This document shows positions 12,173 through 22,438 of a DNA stretch of 64,000 nucleotides, one piece after another. The DNA is from Sclerodactyla briareus (lineage: Eukaryota; Echinodermata; Holothuroidea; Dendrochirotida; Sclerodactylidae), in contig JAODTK010001444.1 in the NCBI GenBank assembly GCA_026419785.1, positions 434,001 through 498,000 on the forward strand, given 5' to 3'. The translations under genes and the position numbers were made by a program. Every line of letters starts with the position of its first letter. The first letter of the stretch is position 1. Below the pieces are notes generated by a model, which saw nothing but the letters and a program-made list of their open reading frames with translations, was not told the DNA's origin and did not search any database.

Positions 12173-12240
12173 AAAAACTCGAGAAGAAGAACAACATTGT
12201 TATATAATAATAATAATGTTGTTCTTCTTCTCGGGTTTTT
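12173..12240. repeat. Inverted repeat of a LINE 3' tail (tail-to-tail)
   Basis: The arms 12173-12198 and 12215-12240 are reverse complements over 26 bp with one mismatch (position 12179). The inner 18 bp, GAGAAGAAGAACAACATT, are perfect. The 16-bp loop is AT-rich. The left arm is oriented as the end of the R2/NeSL-like element, and the outer side of the right arm leads straight into an (ATT)n array. The structure could form a strong hairpin. Confidence 0.9.
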
Positions 12241-12253
12241 ATTATTATTATTA

Positions 12254-12286
<33 letters not shown>

Positions 12287-12345
12287 TTATTATTATTATT
12301 ATTATTATTTTATTATTATTCTTATTATTATTATTATTATTATTA
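12241..12345. repeat. (ATT)n microsatellite
   Basis: Imperfect ATT array of about 105 bp abutting the inverted LINE tail. Confidence 0.95.
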
Positions 12346-12349
12346 AAAC

Positions 12350-12830
12350 AACAGTGTCCGTGTCAGTACAGTAAAAATTGTGACAATTGTAAACGAAGCT
12401 TAAAGGACCTCGTTACAAATTGCTGTGACTATAGCGGAGGGCTGACAATTACTCGATTACTCGACCACACTCATATATGTTCCTTCATAAGGTCTGTTCA
12501 ACATATGGAACTGCATTTGTTTCGGCAGACGTTTATACACTTCCGGATGATAACTAAATCACCTCTTCAGCTGCATTGCAATGTTGGTTAGATTGAAAAC
12601 AGGTCGACGTCGTCTGTGGAGTTCACTAATTCGATAGACTACTTCAACACGATGGCAACGTGATAACAAATCATTTAAATGGGGATCATATGCTCCTTGC
12701 TGCATTAGGGCCCTCAGCAACCCTTCTGGGATATGGAATAGCACGTGAAGTCGCCATAAGTGGCTCATTATTTGTATGCCAAATTTTGCATTTGTAGAAA
12801 TGCCGCCTTTGAGCATAAAAAAACGTAGAT
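12350..12830. repeat. Dispersed repeat following an AT-triplet array
   Basis: This stretch shares ordered blocks with 47050-47480: a CATGTCAGTA-like block, ACTCGTTAC, TGTCAATTACTC and GACTACTTCAACAC / GAACTACTTCAACAC. Both copies start right after an AAT/ATT array. The identity is low and interrupted. It may be a non-autonomous element with a 5' triplet array or part of a LINE UTR. No protein is recognised; the minus-strand open frame at 12559-12816 is inside the repeat. Confidence 0.4.
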
Positions 12831-13075
12831 ATTAACCGATATGAAGCCCCTTGAGATATGACACATATAACATATGCGACCCATATTCTTTAAAGTACAC
12901 AAGATCGGTCCCGCATATAGGAGGCATGTGGCATTGAGCTATTATGATACATCAATACGTGGATACGTAAATTATATATAGGCTTGTCTCTTTATCGCCT
13001 CTTACGACAAGTGGGTAATGCCTACATGTGGAAATATTCTTGAATTCGAGAGCGGGACACATATTTTGTGTACGG

Positions 13076-13077
13076 GT

Positions 13078-13122
<45 letters not shown>

Positions 13123-13131
13123 TGTGTATTT
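13076..13131. repeat. (TG)n microsatellite
   Basis: About 28 TG units with one TA interruption, immediately upstream of a truncated LINE. Confidence 0.95.
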
Positions 13132-13138
13132 GAGACAT

Positions 13139-13700
13139 TGAAGACAGCAGCATTGATTCATATCAATATCGTCATCCCGCTTATAAAGAAGGCCAGTCTA
13201 GATCCTGATGTGCTGAAAAATTACCGACCTATTTCGAACCTACTGTTCTTGTTTGAAACCTTGGAGCGTGTGGCCGTTAAATATCTTCAGGATTACCTGG
13301 CACAACACGAAATTCCACAGTACCGAAACAGCACTCGTAAGAGTCACAAATGACATTCTTCGTGCTGTGGATCAGGAAAGGGAAGTTGTCCTTGTTCTTT
13401 TGGACCTCACGTCAGCTTTTGACACAAATCGACCACGCGTCCTCTTCAAACGTCTAACAGAGCAGTATGATATTTGCGGTGTTGCTCTAAAATGGCGTAC
13501 ATCATATTTCACTGATCGCAAACAGTATGTAGTTTTTGACGATGTTTGTTCTGATCCCGAAACTATCAAATGGGGATCCCACAAAGTTCTATTCTCGGCC
13601 TCTCGGGCTTTTTACTTTTTTCTACCTAGCATGTTCTATGCAGTAACACGCATGTCTACCTATCGCTCGATTCCCTGGATATACTGCCTTCCTCTGACCG
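13139..13700 (+). pseudogene. L2/CR1-like LINE RT fragment
   Basis: The plus strand reads, in two frames, IPLIKKASLDPDVLKNYRPI and SNLLFLFETLERVAVKYLQDYL (13165-13300), then ETALVRVTNDILRAVDQERE and VVLVLLDLTSAFDTN (13340-13430). The latter contains motif A with its catalytic Asp. FxDRKQYVVFDDVCSDPETI (13505-13570) follows, then a degraded VPQGS region, and MFYAV at about 13631 in the position of the YADD box. At least two frameshifts and a deletion between the VPQGS and YADD regions make it dead. It is 5'-truncated at the (TG)n array. Confidence 0.85.
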
Positions 13701-13989
13701 AATAGAACAGAACATGATTCGTCTGGCTTGTCAAAAATGAAAACAAAAATCCCAAATGTTCTGTGGATGCAAATCATTAAACATCTGTTCCTAATATTAA
13801 AAGAATAGAAAAATATTCTCATGGGGTGGCCGATTCTGAATTATCAGGATCCGAAGGTTGTAGTTTCTGCGGGGTCAGTATTATAGCCGTTCAATTTACC
13901 ATCCGTCAGCGACAAATGCAACAGAAGATCAGTTGATAGTTTTCCAGTAGACTGAGAACAATAACAAGAAGAAGTCTATTGGAATCAGC

Positions 13990-14322
13990 TAGGCTAGACT
14001 AGACTTCAGCTTGCCCAATCATTCATTAATAACCGTGAGTGCCTAATTATTGATTCTCGGTTTTCTAATGACGACCAGCGTAAACGTAAGGAAATTAAAT
14101 GGGTCTTCAAAATCAATACGCACGTCACCGTGTTGAATGAAGATATAGGGCCACTCAAGCATACTCGTTCTACGTAATCAATAATTTGTTCGCTGCAGCA
14201 AACGCACTTGTATAAAATTTGCTGTTGTAATTTTTTACCAACTCATTGTCTAGTCATACGCTGACGAAGGCCCTAGGAGGGTCGAAAATTCGTTTGAAAT
14301 AAATTGTGCTACATAAATCTCC
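13990..14322 (+). pseudogene. Probable Penelope-like element 3' end
   Basis: A plus-strand frame gives IDSRFSNDDQRKRKEIKWVF, then KINTHVTVLNEDIGPLKHTR (about 14055-14165). This resembles the conserved end of Penelope-like polyproteins, where a KEAIxIR-type segment precedes LNxDxGxxxL after the GIY-YIG nuclease. The untranslated part that follows has GACGAAGGCCCTAGGAGGGTCG (14263-14284). It ends at a (TA)n array. Upstream RT or nuclease motifs are not readable. The assignment rests on one short motif. Confidence 0.42.
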
Positions 14323-14336
14323 AGATATATATATAT

Positions 14337-14429
<93 letters not shown>

Positions 14430-14472
14430 TATATAATATATATATATATATCTATATATATATATATAATAT
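14323..14472. repeat. (TA)n microsatellite
   Basis: About 150 bp of almost pure TA with a few AA/TT slips. It can fold back on itself and is prone to sequencing and assembly slippage. Confidence 0.95.
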
Positions 14473-14671
14473 ACAGCGACTTATCCCCTGATCATTGGTA
14501 ACCTGATGAAGGCCCTGTCTGCACCATCCAGGATGCACGTTCGCTCACGACCTACTACACTCCTGGCAGCCAACGCTGCGGCGTCTACTTCACGTTACCT
14601 CGTAGGTATCCACTTTAACACGTGGGTAGCGTGGACATTCTAGGAGCAATGCCTTGTCTAAACAGCGCTGC

Positions 14672-14787
14672 GAAAAAAAAAAAACTCTCGGGCTTTCAAT
14701 GGAATTCAAACTCTATTGATCACTATTGAACTCAATCTATTGATCTTAAGTCCGGAGCTCAACCGACTGAGCAAATCCGCCTCCTCC
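14672..14787 (-). ncRNA. tRNA-Leu(UAA)-derived SINE
   Basis: On the minus strand GCTCAGTCGGTTGAGC (14757-14772) forms a D-arm/box A with a GCTC/GAGC stem. It is followed by CCGGACTTAAGATC (14742-14755), which matches the anticodon arm of tRNA-Leu with anticodon UAA at 14746-14748. After a duplicated linker comes GAGTTTGAATTCC (14701-14713), a slightly degenerate box B. The unit ends in 12 T (plus-strand A run), a Pol III terminator. Similar 14-bp flanks (GCTGCGCTGTTGAG / GCAGCGCTGTTTAG, two mismatches) could be a target duplication. The lost 3' strand of the anticodon stem rules out a working tRNA. Confidence 0.55.
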
Positions 14788-15345
14788 TCAACAGCGCAGC
14801 TTCAATGTCATACATTATAAGTACTAGTTTATTATCTATCAGCCTCCAACCTTATTCCAAGGAATCGATGTCACTTCATCCAACCTTTACTAGAAATGAA
14901 GATTAGTCCAGATCCGAAAAGACGGTCTTGGCGTAAAATCGATTAACCTGAGGTGACGTGGCCATACACTGGATACGGGAACCAGGATGTGCCCTTTCCA
15001 TGAGGAATTATGAACATCGTCTGACAACGAAGTGTATCCATGTCTGTACATTTTTTCTCCTGTAGTGAATGCATTCGCAACTGATGGATGTATGATTTAC
15101 TCCCAGCTAGATTTCCTAATGCTGCCCCTCTGAATACCACAGCAAAAGAGTACGTTGAAAGGGTTTCCCGAGAGTCATGTATCATGCATGTCCCAATAAT
15201 ATAGAGGAAGGCAAACGGAATCCCTCCCTATTGTCTCGTAGAGGGGGAAATTAACTGAAGATCTCGAAACTTCATCTTATGAAAAGCATATTCGGCAAAA
15301 CGGTAGTCGATGATTTCCATTGTGGATGTATCTACGGATGTTCAG
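14788..15345. other. Stretch without recognisable genes
   Basis: A minus-strand open frame at 14943-15185 has normal composition but no recognised family and no clear splice sites. Nothing else is supported. Confidence 0.4.
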
Positions 15346-15440
<95 letters not shown>

Positions 15441-15441
15441 T
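15346..15441. repeat. (AAT)n tail of antisense LINE
   Basis: A 96-bp AAT array. Read on the minus strand it is an (ATT)n run directly after a LINE 3' UTR, which is the normal 3' end of L2/CR1-like elements. Confidence 0.95.
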
Positions 15442-15800
15442 AGGGCAGAATCCAGCCTAAAGCTGCTCAAAGCGGTTTACGGGTGAAGAAAAATAAACGA
15501 AAATCACATTTATACAGACAATCATACTTACATGGAACAAATTAGTCCCGTACTAATTCCGCGTTTGAGCATCCAGATCTGAGGTCTTCTGGGATGGCGT
15601 TCCACAGACGAGGCGCGGAGTACTGGGAGCTTCTGTTGCCGTAAGTCTTCACTCTCGAGACGGGGAGCTGAAGATGCTCGGGTTGTTGTGACGACCGGAG
15701 AGACCTTATATTGTTGTGTCGATCCAGGGCATCTCGTAAGGTAGGCCGTTGTGCCAAATTCAAGAGCCCGAAGAACAGGAATAAGGATTTTGTATTCAAT
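15442..15800 (-). pseudogene. L2/CR1-like LINE 3' end
   Basis: The minus strand reads LFLFFGLLNLAQRPTLRDAL, LQLPVSRVKTYGNRSSQYSA and PRLWNAIPEDLRS (about 15799-15560). This is the typical C-terminal segment of L2/CR1 RT proteins (RSRxxTYGxRxFxxAAPxLWNxLP). A 3' UTR with CCGCTTTGAGCAGCTTTAGG and the (ATT)n tail follow. Only the last ~85 residues remain, so it is a 5'-truncated insertion, usual for target-primed retrotransposition. Confidence 0.85.
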
Positions 15801-18800
15801 CTGGGCGGAATGGGAAGCCAGTGAAGATCTGAAGATTCTCTTTTACGACATTGATGCCTATTTGTTTATTGACAACCACTCCATGGAACATTTCGTTGCT
15901 CTCAGTAGTGAGCTACATTTTCCCCCTACGGATAGCAACGGCGAGTCTAAAATGATGTTCTAAACTAAAGCTGGAGTGACACAGCTGGTGACAATTTTCT
16001 CGAACCGGATCACTTCATTCCAAGATGATCAATGCAGCAATTGAACGTGGGATTAAATCGATAAAGATGATAAAACCTCATACGCCATGATGCAAACGAC
16101 AATCGTTACGTGAAGGGTAGTTGCTGGACAATATGTGGTGGTGGATCAATGTCAAGATGGTATAACCTTACTTAATTCGACACAGGACATTTAAATGATC
16201 ATTTTACAGAACAATGGGGCAAGGAGAGTCAGTCCGACGCAACGCAATGAATTTCAACTATTAATGAATATTTGCACCATAAGATCCGGAAATTCCTTCC
16301 AACACTGCTACTGTCTCATACCACTATGCTTTTTTTCTCCATATCATATATACGTTCGGGGCCATTTTGAATTTGATCTACTTCATCAACCCCTAGTCAA
16401 ATTTTCGATAGACATTTTTATTGTCGCGTACATCTCAGAAAGCTCATATTGGAATTGAGGAGAGGGGTCGCCTCTTTTCCTGGCAAACTGATGACTCGTT
16501 TATTGGGGACACTCGTGAATTGGACGCCAAGTTAACCGGGAAAGAGAAACACTTGATTTAGGAAATGGGCACATAAGTATCATGTGTGCTCAATATGTTG
16601 ATGTTCTTTCTTCTTTCTGTGATTAAGGCTGAAGTGTGCGGCAAAAACTTTTTTTCACTCAGATAGATATCCTAATGAAAGGGTATTTCAGGATTATGAT
16701 CCGCTGATCGGTCGGTCAATGTGGTTTTAGGTTATTCAGCAGTTCAGTTTTGATTTTAGTTGCAGGCTTCTGCCCGTTATAAAATCTACGAGAAAATAGG
16801 TCAGTGGTGGCGTAAGATTTAAGAACTGACATAGATGATGGTCATCATTTCAATTGATCATCATGTACCGCTAACCACAAAACGACAGTCGGGTGAGGTC
16901 AATTGCTTTTCTTGAAATGTAGGCAGTTTTGATGCCTCTCTCATCGACCTATTACTTTTTTGCAACGTCATTAAAAGTTTCCCCTTGGTCTCCCCAGGAG
17001 AACCATGTCATACACAAGGGACCCCAATTATACAACAAACACAACAGACGATCCGAGTAAACAACCCGGGCTGATCAGGTTCCTCTACTAACTTAGTAAC
17101 AATTGAGTTGCTGACAAAAATATATCGACCATTCATTCTCACAACAGTTATCTCCATGAGCGATATTGATGGCAATTTAACATTATTTTCCTTCCGCGTT
17201 TGCGACTCAAAATTCAGGTGGAGAACAATCAGAAGACAGGCAATTTGTGTGCGAGTTCTGTTATTCTTCTTCTAGAGTTTGGTTCTTGGTTTCAGTTCAG
17301 GACTCTCCTTTCCTGAACCTTCCCTACTAAAGTAAACTAATCAAGAGAATGGAGAGTGGCAAAAAGGGTATTAATGATAACTCAGGTCTTGCCACTGTCA
17401 GCTTTGAGCATGAGTAGTCACGTGTAACACGAATCTCCGCTTCCGCTTCGAGAAGTAGTCAGATCTTCGAACTGATCGTCATTCGGATGAAGAACAGTAA
17501 TAATGCTGTACACAATAATGGCGTACAACAAACACACATTGAGCAGGATGGAATTGGTTACAGCTCTGCCATTTGAGTACTAGTCAAAAAGAGGAGGCGA
17601 ATTATCTCCAGTGCGCACCCACGATCAATACGGCCAGAATTCGTCCATGAGCCTGAATGGCTCTGTGAATTTGGGCACGGATAAAGTAACCAGGGACGTC
17701 GCCAGAGAGTGTGGGGTGCTTCATCTCCTCCCTCGGAAACCAAATTCTGCAGTGTGTTGAAAACGTTGAAGACCTCTCGCATTTTCTTGAGTTACCTAGA
17801 TATGAAACTTCATCGAACTAAGACGATGCGTCTTTCTTCCATAAACAGTTCAAATTCAAACTAAATCGCCACAATTCGAAACATGATGGAAAGAAAGATG
17901 ATTTCATATCGTTTTGCATACGATCATAACAGAAATTGCGTCTACGCTCTCATTCCTGACACTTGAAATTCAGATTGCAGGTTTGATTAAAAAAAAAAAA
18001 CCGGGTCCAGTCGAACTCATTTGAAGGGTAAGTTTGGCTAATTTACCTAGTCATAGAAAATGTCATGCTCTTCAAAATTAGGTGCAACTCGTAGCATAGT
18101 ATGCTGTTGCCACTCGTACTCGTACGGAATCGTACCAAGTTTAGTTTGGAAGATAATACAAAACACGCTGGATTCTTAAAGTTTCTGGCGATCAGAGTTG
18201 AATTTACCAGGCATAGAAAAAGATGGGAATTAGGACTGAAGTAAAAAGAAAAGTTTTAGGCTATTTATTTGAAGTGACAAGAGTGAATGTTCTCTGGAGA
18301 AATTCCTCCCCGCATTCTAATAATTGCACCCGAACAATTTGAAAGGAGCCAATTTCTAATTAGACTTCCCCAATTCTGTGCCTTTCGCATGCACTATATT
18401 GATCCTTGCTACCATCCAGTAATCCTGGTTCCTATCAGGTTCAAAGCTCCTTACCACATGTAGAGTCCATCGCGAACACTGACGAAATGGATCCATTATT
18501 CGATTTTCCAAACCACTTTACCAAAAGTTGATTGGCGTCTCTTAGTCATGGGATGGCTGATGCATTTCAAATATGAGGCACATCATTTTGAATATATGCA
18601 TCATAGAGTTCCTGCCTAACCGGTAACAACTGTCTCATGTCTAAGACATATCTAAAATCACCAGCATGGCAGATCTTCCCAGTTCTGGAGTTTCATTACT
18701 ACTGCTTACAAACTGGTCTCTCTGCTTCACGTACCTATTTTGTGCGATGTACTGAAGGTGTTCTACTAATTATAATCATCGAATGCCGAACTCGAGAAAT

Positions 18801-19439
18801 GTGCAAATGTCAAATTAGTGGCTGAAATTTTCCAAAGCTTGCACTTTCCAACTATTCGTTTTTAGAGCCCAGTCCAATGATATCGATCCTGTATTCCGAC
18901 ATGCTGAATGTGTATAATATAAAGTTCAGCTTGAATGACATTTCTGTACCCAGTTTTGCGACTATGCTTCGAACGATATTTCTACTTGCAGCAGAGGATG
19001 GCCACGTGATGAAGTAAACTGTACCATCTGGTTGCTATAGAATGCACACAGGAAAATTCGACAGTCCGTGCCCCTTGGCCGGAAGCGCAATTTCCTTGAC
19101 AATGTGCCCCGATATGCCATGGTGCTGGAAGCGCGTGTGAACAAATCAAAAAAATCGCTTCCTTTTCTGTAACTGCATGAATCATGATTGATGGTCAGAT
19201 AGTGTTCATGCCTTCCTTTTACTCCATAAACCATTATATCTTATACGATACCTGTACCCCAGCCACCATGCCGGCAGTGCTTTCTTTCGTACAAATAAAT
19301 ACACCTCCCCCCAATTAACGAATCCATTCTCCAGCGCCAAAGGCATTTCACGAAGGCTAGAGAGACGTTTAGCCCCTGCTCCAGCTCTACTAAGCAAAAG
19401 CACACAGTTCCTGCCTAACAAAAAAAATTGAAAATTGAA
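15801..19439. other. Long stretch without recognisable genes
   Basis: I found no convincing transposon motif or multi-exon signal. Scattered short frames (for example 16195-16458 plus, 17558-17782 minus, 18962-19234 minus) have no recognised family. A run of twelve A lies at about 17990-18001. This may hold host intron or intergenic sequence. Confidence 0.4.
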
Positions 19440-19606
19440 TTTACTTGAATTGAATTGAATGAATTGAAATTGATGAATTGAATTGGAATTGATTAATTGG
19501 ATTGAATTTAATTGAATTGAATTGATTGAATTGACTTGAATTGAATTTAATTGAATTGAATGAATGAATTGAATTGAACTGAATTGAATTGAATTGAATT
19601 GATTTC
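19440..19606. repeat. (GAATT)n pentanucleotide array
   Basis: About 165 bp of imperfect TTGAA/GAATT units with four-base slips. Because the unit is its own near-complement, the array can pair with itself. It generates a false minus-strand ORF rich in FNSIQ. Confidence 0.95.
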
Positions 19607-19683
19607 GTAATCATCTTCGATTTTTTTTTCTTCATAGAAGGATTCGCAAACTACTTTAGACGCGGTCCAATCGAGAGGTCAAT

Positions 19684-19815
19684 GAACAATGCTCAGTGCA
19701 CTTCGTGGAGCTGAAGCCTTATCCGGTGATTTGATAGGCACTATTTTCAAAATGTTCAATACTAACGTCCCAACGAATGGCCGGCGCAGACATCCCCATA
19801 CTACACAGTGTATGC
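19684..19815. repeat. Direct repeat, copy 1
   Basis: This segment matches 20358-20488 in order: CAGTGCACT, CGTGGAGCTGAAG, CTTATCCGGTGATTTG, AGGCACTATTTTCA, CATCCCCAT and CACAGTGTATGCA. The copies are about 674 bp apart in the same orientation, so they could be ends of one element or a local duplication. Confidence 0.8.
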
Positions 19816-20357
19816 ACTATGTTTTTCTCATCATATACTCTGTGAGCCGTCATGTAAGCCTATCCCTAATCTCAGTCAACTTGGACTTTTTTTCATCCAT
19901 TGAAATTCCGAAGCATTCCTACCCCATCATTATAACCTCGCTTACGTCTCTGAAAGTACTTGCCCCAAATTGCACACTTTACACCACACCCTTCTTACCC
20001 AACTTTTCCACTGATGCCAAAGTCAGGGCAACCATGGGACTCGTGTATCATATTCATCAGAAAGCAGATCGGTTGCAGCAGTTTTGCCAGTTCCCAGATG
20101 TAATCACCCGCAGGACTGCACTCCGAGTTATATTTGACTTCCGGGTTTTTTTTCTAGACCTTAATGAGGATAATAAACCCGTAGGTTGAATGGTGTATTA
20201 GACAATTCTAGTACTTTTAAACCAGCCGGCCGACGAATCCCATCTACTAATAAACAATCGCTGTCACTATTGAGTTATATTACTGGACAATGAGGTCACT
20301 GAATAAAAGAGGAAATGTACTCGTTTGTTATTTAAGGCGACGGCGTTTCGAGCGTTT

Positions 20358-20488
20358 CGGAGTTCAGTGCACTGCGTGGAGCTGAAGGCCTTATCCGGTG
20401 ATTTGTAGGCACTATTTTCACAATGTCAGATACGACTGTCCCAAAGAATGGCGGCGCAGAACATCCCCATCTACACAGTGTATGCATC
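20358..20488. repeat. Direct repeat, copy 2
   Basis: Partner of 19684-19815. The ~540 bp between the copies hold no recognised protein motif. A 166-codon plus-strand frame (19689-20189) begins inside copy 1 but has no family resemblance. Confidence 0.8.
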
Positions 20489-20985
20489 TTAGTATTTTAC
20501 TTTTAACCTGCTCCATAACAATAGGGTGATGTTATCCTCACGGGAACCCTACAACCATGAATGAGCTGATCCCTCACTGGGGTCGAGTATTGTGTCGCAC
20601 CCCGCCAAAATACCCATTCTCACAGTTATCCCATTCGTCAACAAATGGACCCCGTCTACCCCACAACAAGGTGGCCCCGGCGACCACTGGGTCCAGGGCG
20701 GAAAGTAGTTCCACGAAGGAAACTACACTATCGTCTGTCGAGGGAGACGGTACAGGTCGTCCCGGGAGTCGAGCGTTCTCAACCCCTGCCTCTTTTTACT
20801 CAGTTCGTGAAACAAATAGTAGGCGAATTCGCCTTCCACACACAAAACCTGGAACTTCTAAAATTTTCGGACTAAGGATTTCCTTAGTCTGCTGAATCAC
20901 TATCGGATGCAAGCATAACATGAGGCGTATAAGTGAGTGAAAAGCCTATTGTTGGGTTGTGATATCCACGTGAATCCGTGGGCAG

Positions 20986-21053
20986 GGTGAGGTCGTCCCC
21001 TCAGGTACACGATAGGGCAGCGACTGTGGGCACAGATACTCCAAATCAGTCGT
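20986..21053. repeat. Direct repeat, copy 1
   Basis: Matches 21318-21380 through GTGAGGYCGT, CGATAGGGCAGCGACTGTGG and GCACAGATACTCCAAA, at an offset of about 332 bp. Confidence 0.85.
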
Positions 21054-21317
21054 CTTTGACACACGGAGGATCGTGCCGGCAAATCAGTCGTCTTGCACAC
21101 TTTGAGTACGATCACCGCCCAAACATGTGCCTGTCCAGTATCTCCCAAGGAAAAAGTCCGACTCACAACTCGGCTCGAGCTCTCACTGCTCGGCAGACCA
21201 CTCGACCCCTGGGAAATAACCACTTGGCGCGAGCATGCGTTACGCGGCCGAGCCCATATAACGATGTTCGCGGAAGCCTACAGTTAAGTTTCGCTATCCA
21301 CTTGCAGCTGAGAGTAG

Positions 21318-21380
21318 GGTGAGGCCGTTTCCCAGGCACGCGATAGGGCAGCGACTGTGGGCACAGATACTCCAAACATA
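21318..21380. repeat. Direct repeat, copy 2
   Basis: Partner of 20986-21053. The interval between them is GC-richer than the surroundings and has no recognised coding motif. The pair may flank one small element or be two units of a ~332-bp tandem array. Confidence 0.85.
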
Positions 21381-21647
21381 CATACACACAGGTCTTCATC
21401 TATAAAAGAACCGGTTTACCCATGATTGCGAGAAGCACATGAAAAGCTCTGCGTTTGTCCCTTTTTCTATTTTAGGCATACATGAAAGCAAGAAACCTAA
21501 GCATAGGAGGGAATCTGGGATAAACACAATACGCATAACCTGAGCTGTGATTGATGGGCTATTAATTCCAAATTTGCGACACGCAGGCACAATTTGCCTG
21601 TTGGCTTTGGATTAGGTCCGATGCTGATTCCAGGGTTGCCGACATCT

Positions 21648-21780
21648 CCCACCCGGACAATTCCCACCCAAACGTGACCCTAACTTTAGACCCTAACCCT
21701 AATTCTGAGCATAAAAAAAACATTCCGTTGAGGGGGAATTGTCCGGGTGGAATTGTCCGAGTGGGAATTGTCCGGTCACG
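21648..21780. mobile_element. Inverted-repeat element with GGACAATTCCC ends
   Basis: The left arm 21648-21670 (CCCACCCGGACAATTCCCAC) is the reverse complement of 21745-21765 with one mismatch and one indel. A second GGGAATTGTCCGG block follows to 21774. CGTGACC on the left and GGTCACG on the right add to the inverted ends. Between the arms lie CCCTAACTTTAGACCCTAAC-type telomere-like units (21677-21702). It has the size and form of a MITE; no transposase is present. Confidence 0.65.
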
Positions 21781-21793
21781 GATTCCAGAGTAT

Positions 21794-22438
21794 TAATTAT
21801 ATCCCCGCGGCACTGGAAGTGTCCGGGGATATTATGGTTTTGGGTGTGTAGCCGCCGCCGTCCCAGGCTCCGCCGCCGCCGCCGGTAAACTTAGGCGTTA
21901 GCGCAATAACTCTTTAACGCGTTATCCAATTGATTAGAAATGTGGTACACATGTTCGCCCTTAGCCTAGTAAAATCTCGGATGAGTGAGGTCGAAACTGG
22001 GCATCACTGTACTGCTGGGGGCCGCTAATTTGCATAATTATGCGAAATTTTCAAGTTAGTCGGATTCGAACGAAAATTGGTGGGTATGGACTATAGTTGA
22101 TCCCGAAAAATGTGGAGGTCATTTCAAGGTCATCGAAGGTCAAATTTGCAAAGTTTATGCCATTTACCAACATTGTCAGATGTGAACGAAACTTGGTGGA
22201 TGGGGGCTACATTTGTTTCCTCATAAAATTAGAAGTCACTTCAAAGCCAACGTGGGTCAAATTTGTGGCATGATTCATGTGTCCTATAAACTTTCATGGA
22301 TTAGCAACAAAACTTGGTGGATGAAATTTAGCTTTGGTTTCTGCCAAGATAATGGAGTGTTAGATACTTCTTCCCAATGATTGCTCAAAAGGCGGGGATA
22401 AACACGTGGGCGGGTCCCCCGCTTACACATGTCTAGTT
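21794..22438. mobile_element. Palindrome-ended non-autonomous repeat, short copy
   Basis: Short relative of 1121-2612. It starts with TATCCCCGC (21800-21808), whose exact inverse GCGGGGATA lies at 22392-22400. CGGGGATATTATGGTTTTG, a GCC-rich run (about 21850-21882), TTAGGCGTTAGCGC and the ACTTGGTGGATG / AAGGTCATCGAAGGTCA modules follow. The end is CGTGGGCGGGTCCCCCGC plus ACATGTCTAGTT. It is about 0.65 kb against 1.5 kb for the other copy, so one or both have gained or lost internal modules. Confidence 0.65.

Noticed and set aside
12952-13353. ORFs with THTHTH or CVCVCV stretches
   Set aside because: They translate the (TG)n array. Only the part after 13139 has real LINE motifs.
19441-19635. 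64-codon minus-strand ORF rich in FNSIQ
   Set aside because: It is a translation of the GAATT array.
19689-20189. 166-codon plus-strand ORF
   Set aside because: It begins inside a direct repeat, has no family resemblance or splice support, and is not preserved in the second repeat copy.
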